Origin: CAWHQZ01 sp963831645
Lineage (GTDB): Bacteria > Pseudomonadota > Alphaproteobacteria > Rhizobiales > Aestuariivirgaceae
Direction of reading: 5' to 3'
Length of the DNA stretch: 64,000 nucleotides
NCBI GenBank assembly: GCA_963831645.1
Contig: CAWHQZ010000034.1
Coordinates: forward strand, 62,001-126,000
The notes under the pieces were generated by a model that was not told where the DNA came from, did not search any database, and worked only from the letters and a program-made list of their open reading frames with translations. This document shows, piece by piece, positions 21,256 to 29,682 of the stretch. Each line of letters begins with the position of its first letter. The stretch's first letter is position 1. Position numbers and translations under genes: made by a program.

Positions 21256-22086
21256 TTACGCCGAGGCCCAAACATAAATGCTGGAAAACAGAAACAGCCA
21301 GATCACATCAACGAAATGCCAGTACCAGGCCGCTGCTTCAAATCCGAAGTGCCGCTCCGGACTGAAATGTCCGGCGATGGCGCGGAAGAAGCAGACGATC
21401 AGAAAAATCGTCCCGATGATCACATGGAAACCATGAAATCCGGTCGCCATGAAGAACGTCGAGCCATAAATGTTGCCGCCATGGTCGCGGTTGAAGGCAA
21501 ACGCTGCGTGGCCGTATTCGTAGGCCTGCACTGCCGTGAACAGGATGCCGAGAAGGATGGTGAGCGCCAGTCCCCACTTCAGTCCGGCGCGGTCATTGTG
21601 CAGGAGAGCGTGGTGGGCCCAGGTGACGGTAGTTCCCGAAGTCAGCAGGATCAGCGTATTGAAAAGGGGCAGATGCCAGGGATTGAACGCAACGATGCCC
21701 TTTGGCGGCCACTGACCGCCGGTTTCGGCCAGGCGCGCCACCTGGCGCTCGTCGCCCGGATACAGACTGACGTCGAAAAAAGCCCAGAACCAAGCGACGA
21801 AGAACATGACTTCCGAGGCAATGAACAGAATCATGCCATAGCGCAGGTGCAGACTGACGACTTTGGTGTGATCGCCCCTCTCGCCCTCCTTGATCACGTC
21901 ACGCCACCACATGAACATGACATAGAGAACCCCGAGCGCGCCAAGCAGCATCACCCACGGCCGCGAACCGTGCATCCAGATGATTGCCCCCAGCGCCAGC
22001 ACGAAGGTGGCGACCGAGCCGATGATCGGCCAGGGGCTCGGGTCAACGAGGTGAAAGCCGTGTCGCTTGGCGTGGCTGTCGGCCAT
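21256..22086 (-). CDS. ctaE: Cytochrome c oxidase subunit III
   Basis: Subunit III of the aa3-type terminal oxidase, 276 residues with seven membrane helices. Family marks include HGFHLVDPSPWPIIGS at the N-terminus, FIASEVMFFVAWFWAFF, the conserved WAHHALLH, and the C-terminal TGFHGFHVIIGT and AAWYWHFVDVIWLFLF. It is one base after ctaG, and thrC follows. In many relatives a DUF983 gene and surf1 stand between ctaE and thrC; both are absent here. Confidence 0.97.
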   Translation of the reverse strand: MADSHAKRHGFHLVDPSPWPIIGSVATFVLALGAIIWMHGSRPWVMLLGALGVLYVMFMWWRDVIKEGERGDHTKVVSLHLRYGMILFIASEVMFFVAWFWAFFDVSLYPGDERQVARLAETGGQWPPKGIVAFNPWHLPLFNTLILLTSGTTVTWAHHALLHNDRAGLKWGLALTILLGILFTAVQAYEYGHAAFAFNRDHGGNIYGSTFFMATGFHGFHVIIGTIFLIVCFFRAIAGHFSPERHFGFEAAAWYWHFVDVIWLFLFSSIYVWASA

Positions 22087-22087
22087 A

Positions 22088-22690
22088 TCACCCGCTCCCG
22101 GCAGCGGGTTGCCTGACTTCCCCGGTCGGAGCTACCGGAAGCCAATCACCATCAGAAGTCACGGGATAGAACGTGTATGACAGAGTGATGGTCTTCAGTT
22201 CTTTGAGATCCAGGTCATCGGAAATCGCCGGATCGACAAAGAATACCACCGGCAAGTCGGCGGCGGCGCCGGCTTGCAAGGTCTGTTCAAGAAAACAGAA
22301 GCATTGAATTTTTGAGAAGTACTTGCCCGCCTTGTCGGGTGTGACGTTGAAGACAGCCGAGCCGGTAACGGCGGCATCAGCATCGTTGCGCACGCGATAG
22401 TGCGCCATGACCTCCTCGCCGATGCGCACCCGCAGACGGCGCTGCACGGGTGCGAACATCCAAGGCAGATTGCCGCCGGTGTTGGCATCGAACTCGACGG
22501 TCACTTCACGCGCCAGCCTCCGGGTCGGCGCCGCGTTGGCGCGCTGCGTCGTACCGCCGTAGCCGGTGACCTGGCAAAAGAGCTTGTACAGCGGGACCGA
22601 CGCATAGGTGAGCGCCACCATCGCGGCGACCACGGCGGCGCAAGCCGCTGCCGCGGTGGCATTCGGGCGGGCGTTCAAGATCGATGCCAT
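22088..22690 (-). CDS. ctaG: Cytochrome c oxidase assembly protein CtaG/Cox11
   Basis: Copper chaperone that builds the CuB site in subunit I, 200 residues. One N-terminal membrane helix (about residues 12-32, AACAAVVAAMVALTYASVPLYKLFCQ) anchors a periplasmic immunoglobulin-like domain carrying the copper motif CFCF in SKIQCFCFLEQTL. Length is normal. It sits between the small CoxF-like gene and ctaE, as in most alphaproteobacterial oxidase operons. Confidence 0.96.
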   Translation of the reverse strand: MASILNARPNATAAAACAAVVAAMVALTYASVPLYKLFCQVTGYGGTTQRANAAPTRRLAREVTVEFDANTGGNLPWMFAPVQRRLRVRIGEEVMAHYRVRNDADAAVTGSAVFNVTPDKAGKYFSKIQCFCFLEQTLQAGAAADLPVVFFVDPAISDDLDLKELKTITLSYTFYPVTSDGDWLPVAPTGEVRQPAAGSG

Positions 22691-22702
22691 CGCCCGCGGC
22701 GC

Positions 22703-22849
22703 TCAGAAATCCCGCAGAGCGACGTTGCCGCCCAGGCGTACTATGGTGGTCACGAAAAACAGGATGACGAGCCCGGCGAGGGCGAGCGCCAGCACGATCG
22801 AACGGCGACGTCTCACCGCCTGCTCGGAAGGGCCGGTCTGTCTGGTCAC
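22703..22849 (-). CDS. Small single-helix CoxF-like protein
   Basis: A 48-residue protein beginning at GTG 22849 (TRQTGPSEQAVRRRRS...), with an arginine-rich stretch and one membrane helix (about residues 18-37, IVLALALAGLVILFFVTTIV). Its position between ctaB and ctaG, 10 bp after the ctaB stop, matches the small protein (CoxF or an unnamed assembly factor) found there in rhizobial oxidase operons. Size and location are the main evidence; its exact role in oxidase assembly is unknown. Confidence 0.75.
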   Translation of the reverse strand: MTRQTGPSEQAVRRRRSIVLALALAGLVILFFVTTIVRLGGNVALRDF

Positions 22850-22859
22850 AATCGCCCCG

Positions 22860-23816
22860 TCACGCGGCCGCCCCGGGCGGCCCGCCAAGCTGCTCGGCGA
22901 GCACAAGCGCAAAGATCGCGAACAGGTAGAGGATCGAATATCCAAAAAGATACCGGGCAGCCTTGCGCATGCTGTCGCTGTCGCCAGCCCTCGCGAGACA
23001 CCATGCGTAACGGACAAACAACATGCCAAGTATCGCGGCAAGGACGAGATAAGGCAATCCGACGATGCCAGACACTGCCGGCGCGAAGGCTACCGGCAGA
23101 AGAAGGAGAGAGTAGATCAGAATCTGCCGGCGCGTCTCGTCGACACCGGCCACCACCGGGAGCATCGGCACTCCGGCACGCGCATAGTCCTCCATCCGGC
23201 ACAACGCGAGCGCCCAGAAATGCGGCGGCGTCCAGACGAAAATGATCAGGAACAGCGTGAGCGGCGCCCAATCGATCGACCCGCTCGAAACCGCCCAGCC
23301 GATGATCGGCGGAAAGGCGCCGGCGGCGCCGCCGATGACGATGTTCTGCGGCGTAAGGGGTTTGAGCCACATCGTGTAGACGACGACGTAAAAGAAGATC
23401 GTGAAGGCCAAAAGGCCGGCGGCGAGCCAGTTGGCGACCAGACCGAGCAGAAGTACGGACGCTGCCGCCAGCGTCAGCCCAAAACCGAGCGCCTCGCCCG
23501 GCGCCATGCGCCCACGCGGCAAAGGCCGGCTGGCGGTACGGCGCATCAATGCATCGGTATCGGCGTCGTACCACATGTTCAGGGCCCCTGCCGCTCCGGC
23601 GCCGATGGCAATGGCCAACAGCGCGACGAAGGCCAGCCAGGGATGAATGGCCCCGGGCGCAGCAACGATCCCCACCAGTGCAGTAAACACGACCAAGGAC
23701 ATCACCCGCGGTTTCATCAGCGCGAAGAAGTCCTCGGCCGAGGCAATGCCGAGCCGCGCGCCGCTCTGCGGTGCTGTTGCGGCCTGGGTAACGATCGAGC
23801 TTCTTGGCATCGGCAT
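22860..23816 (-). CDS. ctaB: Protoheme IX farnesyltransferase (heme O synthase)
   Basis: UbiA-family prenyltransferase that adds a farnesyl group to heme B to make heme O for the oxidase. The 318-residue product has about nine membrane helices and the two aspartate-rich motifs: NMWYDADTDALMRRTASRPL in loop 2 and the later GVPMLPVVAGVDETRR. The ATG at 23816 (or 23810) lies 14 bp after the ctaD stop. Frames running upstream overlap ctaD and are not real. Secure by family and by position. Confidence 0.95.
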   Translation of the reverse strand: MPMPRSSIVTQAATAPQSGARLGIASAEDFFALMKPRVMSLVVFTALVGIVAAPGAIHPWLAFVALLAIAIGAGAAGALNMWYDADTDALMRRTASRPLPRGRMAPGEALGFGLTLAAASVLLLGLVANWLAAGLLAFTIFFYVVVYTMWLKPLTPQNIVIGGAAGAFPPIIGWAVSSGSIDWAPLTLFLIIFVWTPPHFWALALCRMEDYARAGVPMLPVVAGVDETRRQILIYSLLLLPVAFAPAVSGIVGLPYLVLAAILGMLFVRYAWCLARAGDSDSMRKAARYLFGYSILYLFAIFALVLAEQLGGPPGAAA

Positions 23817-23830
23817 GGGCCTCGCGACCT

Positions 23831-25477
23831 CTATTTTATGACGGGAAGGGTATTGAACTGATGAAATGGCGGCGGCGAGGACAGGGTCCACTCCAGCGTC
23901 GTCGCACCGGCACCCCACGGATTGTCGGCGGCCTTGTCTTTGCGCGCGAGCGCCTGAAACAAGCCGAAGAGAAACACGGCGATGCCCAGCGCCGACACAT
24001 AGGACCCGATCGAGGAGACCATGTTCCAGCCCGCGAAGGCATCAGGATAGTCGATGTAGCGACGTGGCATTCCGGCGAGGCCGAGGAAATGCTGCGGGAA
24101 GAATACGAGGTTTACGCCGGCGAAGGTGATCCAGAAGTGGAGCTTGCCGACGGTCTCGTCGTAGTTGTACCCGAACATCTTGGGGAACCAGTAGTACCAG
24201 CCGCCGAAGATCGCGAACACGGCGCCGAGCGAGAGCACATAATGGAAGTGCGCGACAACGTAGTAGGTGTCGTGCAGCGATCGATCGACGCCGGCGTTGG
24301 CCAGCACCACGCCGGTGACGCCGCCGATCGTGAACAGAAAGATGAAGCCGATCGCCCACAGCATCGGCGTGCGAAACTCGATCGAGCCACCCCACATGGT
24401 GGCGATCCACGAAAAGATCTTTACTCCGGTCGGCACCGCAATGACCATCGTCGCTGCGACGAAGTAGGCCTGTGTATCGACGTTCAGCCCAACGGTGAAC
24501 ATGTGGTGCGCCCACACCACAAAGCCGATCACACCGATCGCCACCATGGCGTACGCCATCCCGAGATAGCCGAAGACCGGCTTTCTCGAGAACGTCGACA
24601 CGATCTGACTGACCATTCCAAAACCTGGAATGATGAGGATATAGACTTCCGGATGACCAAAGAACCAGAACAGGTGCTGGAACAGGATCGGGTCACCGCC
24701 CTTCTCGGGCACAAAAAAGCTCGAGCCGAAGTTGCGGTCGGTCAACAGCATGGTGATGGCTCCCGCCAGCACGGGCAGCGCCAGAAGCAGCAGGAACACT
24801 GTTACCAGGATGGCCCAAACGAACAGCGGCATCTTGTGCATGCTCATGCCGGGTGCGCGCATGTTGAAGATCGTGGTGATGAAGTTGATGGCGCCCAGGA
24901 TCGAGGAGGCGCCCGCCAGATGCACCGACAGGATGGCGAAGTCCATCGCCGGACCGCCACCCAACGACAGGGGTGCGTAGAGGGTCCAGCCGCCGCCCAC
25001 TCCCATGAAGCCATCCTGGCCTTCCACGAAGAACGAGATCAGCAGCAGGAGAAAGGCCGGCACCAGGAGCCAGAACGATATGTTGTTCATGCGCGGGAAG
25101 GCCATGTCCGGCGCACCGATCATCAGCGGCACGAACCAGTTGCCGAAACCGCCGATCATCGCCGGCATGACCATGAAGAAGATCATGATCAGCCCGTGAG
25201 CCGTCACGAAAGCGTTGTACATGTGCTTGCCGGCATCGAGAGCCGTGGCTTCGGGGATGCCATACGTCATCTCGGCCAGGCCATGAAAAATCTGGATCCC
25301 CGGCTCGGCAAGCTCGATGCGCATGGCGATTGAAAGCAAACCGCCGATTACGCCCGCAATAATGGCAAGGACAAGGTACATCGTGCCGATGTCCTTGTGG
25401 TTGGTCGAGTAGGCGTAGCGCCGCCACCCGGAAGGGTGATGTTCGTATTCGCCGTCGATCGCGCGCGCTTCAGTCAC
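23831..25477 (-). CDS. ctaD: Cytochrome c oxidase subunit I
   Basis: Catalytic subunit of the aa3 oxidase, binding heme a, heme a3 and CuB, with twelve membrane helices in 548 residues. Clear marks are the heme a region NAFVTAHGLIMIFFMVMPA, the CuB-ligand and cross-linked tyrosine motif FFGHPEVYILIIPGFG, the HH CuB pair in VWAHHMF, and the heme ligands in VAHFHYVLSLGAVFAI. A GTG at 25477 is taken as the start, 13 bp after the ctaC stop, since the frame upstream overlaps ctaC. Confidence 0.97.
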   Translation of the reverse strand: MTEARAIDGEYEHHPSGWRRYAYSTNHKDIGTMYLVLAIIAGVIGGLLSIAMRIELAEPGIQIFHGLAEMTYGIPEATALDAGKHMYNAFVTAHGLIMIFFMVMPAMIGGFGNWFVPLMIGAPDMAFPRMNNISFWLLVPAFLLLLISFFVEGQDGFMGVGGGWTLYAPLSLGGGPAMDFAILSVHLAGASSILGAINFITTIFNMRAPGMSMHKMPLFVWAILVTVFLLLLALPVLAGAITMLLTDRNFGSSFFVPEKGGDPILFQHLFWFFGHPEVYILIIPGFGMVSQIVSTFSRKPVFGYLGMAYAMVAIGVIGFVVWAHHMFTVGLNVDTQAYFVAATMVIAVPTGVKIFSWIATMWGGSIEFRTPMLWAIGFIFLFTIGGVTGVVLANAGVDRSLHDTYYVVAHFHYVLSLGAVFAIFGGWYYWFPKMFGYNYDETVGKLHFWITFAGVNLVFFPQHFLGLAGMPRRYIDYPDAFAGWNMVSSIGSYVSALGIAVFLFGLFQALARKDKAADNPWGAGATTLEWTLSSPPPFHQFNTLPVIK

Positions 25478-25490
25478 CCCACTCGCACCC

Positions 25491-26381
25491 CTACTCGTCG
25501 GCCATGCGGACTGCCGCCGCCTCGCCACGCGCAGCCAGACCGGCGACAAACCGGTCCACCTCGCCAATTCCGGCGCCTTTTGACTTTTCCAACCAAGTGG
25601 TGAAATCGGCCTCCGAGACTACGCGCACCGCGATCGGCATGAAAGCATGGTCCTTGCCGCACAGTTCCGAACACTGGCCGTAGTAGATGCCTTCGATCTC
25701 GGCCTTGAACCAGTCTTCGTTCAGCCTGCCTGGAACAGCGTCGATTTTGGAGCCAAAGGAGGGGATGGTCCACGCGTGAATGACGTCGCTGGCCGTAACC
25801 AGGATACGGACCGTCTTGTTTATCGGCACCACCATCGGGTTGTCCACGGCCAGTTGCCGAGGCTCGCCGGCTGCGAGTGCATCGGCGTCGTCCTTTCGGT
25901 TCGAATCGAAGGCAATTCCTCCCCGGTCGGGATACTCGTAGGACCAATACCACTTGTTTCCAGTGATCTTCACCGTGAGGTCGGCCTCGGGAATGTTGCG
26001 CTGAAAATAAAGGAGCCTGAACGAGGGGATGGCGATCGCGATCAGGATAACGATCGGAACCACCGTCCAGGCGACCTCGACCACGGTGTTGTGAGTTGTC
26101 TTCGAAGGAACGGGATTGGCTTTCGCGCTGAACCGGATGACCACGTAAGCAAGCAGGGCAACCACAAATACAGATATCGCGACCGCGATCAGCAGCAAAA
26201 AATTGTGGAATGAGGCGGTCGACCGGGCAACCGGCGTAGCTGCCTGCTGAAGCCCCAATTGCCAGGGATCAGGCTGGCCGAGGCCTGCCGCAGAAACATC
26301 GCTCGCCAAAGCCATCGCCAAGGCGACAGCCACAGCTCCCAGGAGGCGCAGGAGTTGAATCCTTTTTCGTCGAGCAATCAC
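25491..26381 (-). CDS. ctaC: Cytochrome c oxidase subunit II
   Basis: Subunit II, 296 residues, accepts electrons from cytochrome c through the binuclear CuA centre. The start is a GTG at 26381 with an excellent ribosome site (CGGAGG, 9 bases upstream); longer open frames are not needed. It has a signal segment ending near SDVSA, two membrane helices (about residues 50-75 and 95-118), the aromatic KWYWSYEYPD electron-entry patch and the CuA motif GQCSELCGKDHAFMPI. First gene of the oxidase group; ialB-like is divergent, so the 300-bp gap holds both promoters. Confidence 0.96.
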   Translation of the reverse strand: MIARRKRIQLLRLLGAVAVALAMALASDVSAAGLGQPDPWQLGLQQAATPVARSTASFHNFLLLIAVAISVFVVALLAYVVIRFSAKANPVPSKTTHNTVVEVAWTVVPIVILIAIAIPSFRLLYFQRNIPEADLTVKITGNKWYWSYEYPDRGGIAFDSNRKDDADALAAGEPRQLAVDNPMVVPINKTVRILVTASDVIHAWTIPSFGSKIDAVPGRLNEDWFKAEIEGIYYGQCSELCGKDHAFMPIAVRVVSEADFTTWLEKSKGAGIGEVDRFVAGLAARGEAAAVRMADE

Positions 26382-26678
26382 AATCAGCAGCCTCCGTACC
26401 GCATGCCATGGGGGTAAACCTTCCGGCACGCGGGAAACGATGCGGGAATCAATCTCGCAATTCCGCCTCAATTGTAAACGATCAAGTCAGCACTCGCGTG
26501 CGACAGAACGAGCGACGGCAGCGACTATTTGACACAACAATCGCGGGGATGACTCATTCGGATGCGACCCCTAGAGCATCGAGCCGGCCTTGCCGGCGGT
26601 TGCGCAGCTTGAAGTATGCTTCGCCGGCACAGCCTGGGTGGTAAGCTCTCCAGGCGAAGAAATGGAGCGACGAATATC
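26382..26678. promoter_or_regulatory. Divergent ctaC / ialB-like intergenic region
   Basis: A 297-bp gap between divergent starts. A TTGACA lies at about 26528-26533 reading right, without a good -10 at the right distance. A small perfect hairpin (GCCGGC-CTT-GCCGGC) is near 26582-26596. No RNA gene or further frame was seen, and no clear regulator box could be named. Confidence 0.35.
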
Positions 26679-27443
26679 GTGAGCAAGAGATTCGGTCTTT
26701 TCCTGCGCCTGGCCATCATGCTTCCCTTGTGCACCGGCCTGAACCTGGAGCAGCCGACGGATGTCGCGCAGCCAGCCCAGACCCAGACCAAGAAAGCACA
26801 GACCAAGAGGGCGCAGGCCAAGAAGCCTGCATTCGGCCCGCGGGCGCCAACCGGCGGCGAGGCCGGTCCAGCCGCTGAAACGATCGCTACGTTCGATGAC
26901 TGGAAAGTGCAGTGCGAGGCGCCACGGGCCCCCAAGAAGAGCGATCCCAACGCTGCGCCCGAAGCCGGCGCGGCGAACTCGTCCGGGAAGTCCGACAGCG
27001 AGGCTCTTGCTCCACCGCCGCCCGAGGAGCCGGAGGTGGCCGGGCAGCCGGCCGCGGCAGAAGCTTCCAAACGGGTCTGCGGTATGATGCAGACGACGCG
27101 CAGCGAAAAGGTGCCGCAGATCGGTCTGTCGCTGTTCATCGCCAGGGCAAGACAGGGCGACAAAACGCAGACCCAGATGCGGCTTCTTGCGCCCATCGGA
27201 GTCTACCTGCCGACGGGCGTGGCGCTCGAGATCGACGGAAGTCCGATCAGCCGCGTACCGTTCAGCCGCTGCCTGCCGCAGTTCTGCGTGGCCCTCGCAG
27301 AAGCGTCACAGGAAACGCTCGACAAGATGATCAAGGGGGAAGCAGCCAACTTCATAGTGTATCAGGGCCCTGGAGCGGGTTTGCCGATGAAGATTTCGCT
27401 CAAAGGCTTCGGCAAGGCGCTCGAGACGCTCGACAGCCAGTAA
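26679..27443 (+). CDS. Invasion-associated locus B (IalB) family protein
   Basis: A 254-residue exported protein. A GTG at 26679 follows GGAG and opens a signal peptide (RFGLFLRLAIMLPLCTGL). A low-complexity K/Q/T/A linker comes next, then the IalB domain: FDDWKVQCE ... CGMMQTTRSEKVPQIGLSLFI, with the paired cysteines of the family, and SRCLPQFCVALAE. IalB proteins are periplasmic and widespread in Hyphomicrobiales; the Bartonella member is linked to erythrocyte invasion, but the general role is unclear. An A/P-rich insertion of about 40 residues splits the first half of the domain. Confidence 0.82.
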   Translation: MSKRFGLFLRLAIMLPLCTGLNLEQPTDVAQPAQTQTKKAQTKRAQAKKPAFGPRAPTGGEAGPAAETIATFDDWKVQCEAPRAPKKSDPNAAPEAGAANSSGKSDSEALAPPPPEEPEVAGQPAAAEASKRVCGMMQTTRSEKVPQIGLSLFIARARQGDKTQTQMRLLAPIGVYLPTGVALEIDGSPISRVPFSRCLPQFCVALAEASQETLDKMIKGEAANFIVYQGPGAGLPMKISLKGFGKALETLDSQ

Positions 27444-27519
27444 ATCCCGGCGGCCTGGGCGGCGGCCGTGGGAGCACCTACATTGGCGCCATAAGTGGCC
27501 CCTCTTGAGCGGTACGAAC

Positions 27520-28930
27520 ATGACCAACCCAAGTTTGCTTCCGGAATTGGACCGTGGCCAAGCGGGAAAAATTACCGCTGAGGCGCTCAGCGGTGCGGAC
27601 GACGGAGAACTCTTTCTCGAGTACCGTCAGTCGGAAGCCCTCGTGTTCGACGATGGGCAACTGAAGAATGCCTCATTCGATACAAGCCAAGGGTTTGGTC
27701 TCAGGGCCACCGCAGGTGAAACAACCGGCTACGCGCACAGCAGCGAGGTATCGGAAGATGCGCTGAAGCGGGCCGGAACTACGGTCCGCTCCATTATGCG
27801 AACAGGCGGAAATCATGCTCTGCCGCCACAGAAGACGAATCAACAGCGGTACACCGACCGCAATCCCATCGACGAGCTTCCTTTTGCCCGCAAGGTCGCA
27901 CTCCTCACCGAGGCCGACGCTTTTGCACGCTCACTCGATCCCCGCATCAAGCAGGTTTCGATATCCCTGAGCGGTGAATGGCAGTTCGTCGAAGTGGTGC
28001 GCCCCGACGGATTCGCAGGACGTGACATGCGACCGCTGGTACGCTTCAATGTCAGTGTCGTCGCCGCCGAGGGCTCGCGCCAGGAAAGCGGCAGCTACGG
28101 CTTTGGCGGGCGGGCCGGTTACGGCGATCTCCTCACCGCGGAGCGCTGGCAGTTCGCCGTGCGCGAGGCGCTGAGGCAAAGCCTGGTGTCGCTAACGGCG
28201 GTCGCCGCGCCAGCCGGAGAAATGGACGTCGTGCTCGGTCCCGGGTGGCCTGGCATCCTCCTCCATGAGGCGATCGGGCATGGCCTGGAAGGCGACTTCA
28301 ACCGCAAGAAGAGCAGCGTCTTCACCGAACTGATGGGCAAACGCATCGCGGCGAGCGATGTTACCGTCGTTGATGACGGTACCCTTCACGACCGGCGCGG
28401 ATCGTTGTCGATCGACGACGAGGGCACGCCCAGCCATCGAACGGTGCTGATCGAGAACGGCATCCTCGTCGGCTTGATGCAGGACCGGCTCAACGCTCGG
28501 CTGATGGAGGTCAAGCCTACGGGTAATGGCCGCCGCCAGTCTTTCGCCCATGCGCCGATGCCGCGCATGACCAACACGATGATGCTCGACGGCAAGCACG
28601 ATCCGCAGGAGATCCTTGGTTCTGTGCGCTCGGGCCTGTACGCGGTGAACTTCGGCGGCGGCCAGGTCGACATCACCAGCGGCAAGTTCGTGTTTCACTG
28701 TACCGAGGCCTACAAGCTCGAGAACGGAAAGGTCGGCGCACCGGTCAAGGGCGCCATGATCATCGGCAGCGGCGCCGAGGCGCTGAAGCGCATTTCCATG
28801 GTCGGCAACGATTCGAAGCTCGAATTCGGGCATCGGGACGTGTGGCAAACAGGGACAGGGAGTTCCAGTCGGCGTTGGCCAGCCGACGTTGCGTTTGGAT
28901 CGCATCACGGTCGGTGGAACTGCGGCGTGA
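27520..28930 (+). pseudogene. tldD: TldD metalloprotease with a frameshift near the C-terminus
   Basis: Zinc metallopeptidase that, with TldE/PmbA, trims peptides such as microcins and modified peptides. The intact part has the catalytic HEAIGHGLE motif (HExxxH) in GILLHEAIGHGLEGDFN and the MVGND segment. Just after MVGNDSKLEF the reading frame slips: at 28828 one surplus base puts the family's GIGTCGKQGQGVPVGVGQP tail into the next frame, which then runs properly to TGA at 28930 and ends RITVGGTAA. With one base removed the protein would be 469 residues, the normal length. Read as it stands, the protein gets an unrelated 40-residue tail. Start taken as ATG 27520; a TTG at 27505 also opens the frame. 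Confidence 0.88.
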
Positions 28931-28958
28931 CGCTGCCGGCCGGGATGGCGGTTACCGG

Positions 28959-29648
28959 ATGACGATCGGCGAGGCGCTCGACGCCGCCCAGGGCGGTACT
29001 CTCTTCGAAAGACTGGCGCCGATAGCAGGGCTGTCGGCCAGCGATTGCCGCAAGGCGTTGGGCGGCCTGTGTCCGGCAATAGCGGCCCGGATGCAGGAGA
29101 CCGCACGCGATCCCGAACGGTTCAGCCAGCTTCTCGAACGGCTTGACGACGATGCGGGCGATCTGCTCATCGACGCCGATCCGGACAGCCGCGATGCGCA
29201 AGACGACGGCCGCGCCGTGCTGGTCAGTGTCTACGGCTCGGAAGAGGCGGCTCTTGATGAGGCGCGTGCGACTGCGAAAGCCCTGCGTCTCGACGAGAAC
29301 GCAACCCTCCGCCTGCTGCCGGTGGCTGCGGCACTCGTGCTCGCGGTGCTGGCCAAGCGGCATAAAGAACTTGCCGGGCCGGCTGCCGATGCGGAGAACG
29401 GCGCGGCAAGCGAAGCGCCCCCGGCGGCGCTGCCTTCGGGATCAGGCCGGGGCATTCTGTCGGTCCTGGTAGCGGCGATCGGCGCCGGCATGGCCCGCGC
29501 GGTCATGAACCGGCTGTCGCCCCGGCGAAGGCGGCGCTCGTCTTATCGGCGTAGCGGCTCCAGCAGAAGCACAGGTTATTCGCGGAGCCGGCGGCGGCGC
29601 CGGCAGCCCTCGCTGGAGGAGATGTTCCGCGATCTCCTCGGACGATGA
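28959..29648 (+). CDS. DUF937-type protein of unknown function
   Basis: A 229-residue protein with an N-terminal helical domain of the DUF937/YidB type (IAGLSASDCRKALGGLCPAIAARMQ resembles the repeat of that family). A short hydrophobic patch (LLPVAAALVLAVLA) and a second one (GILSVLVAAIGAGMARAVM) follow, then a very basic, R/S-rich tail (RRRRRSSYRRSGSSRSTGYS) that could bind nucleic acid or membrane. Starts 29 bp after the frame-corrected tldD end. Family assignment is tentative and the function is not known. Confidence 0.65.
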   Translation: MTIGEALDAAQGGTLFERLAPIAGLSASDCRKALGGLCPAIAARMQETARDPERFSQLLERLDDDAGDLLIDADPDSRDAQDDGRAVLVSVYGSEEAALDEARATAKALRLDENATLRLLPVAAALVLAVLAKRHKELAGPAADAENGAASEAPPAALPSGSGRGILSVLVAAIGAGMARAVMNRLSPRRRRRSSYRRSGSSRSTGYSRSRRRRRQPSLEEMFRDLLGR

Positions 29649-29682
29649 TGGGGAAATTGCGCACCCGGCGTTGCGCCTGAGC

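Noticed and set aside
23804..25333. A 509-codon plus-strand frame opposite ctaD
   Set aside because: H/R/E/D-rich product typical of the antisense of a membrane protein gene; no homology features.
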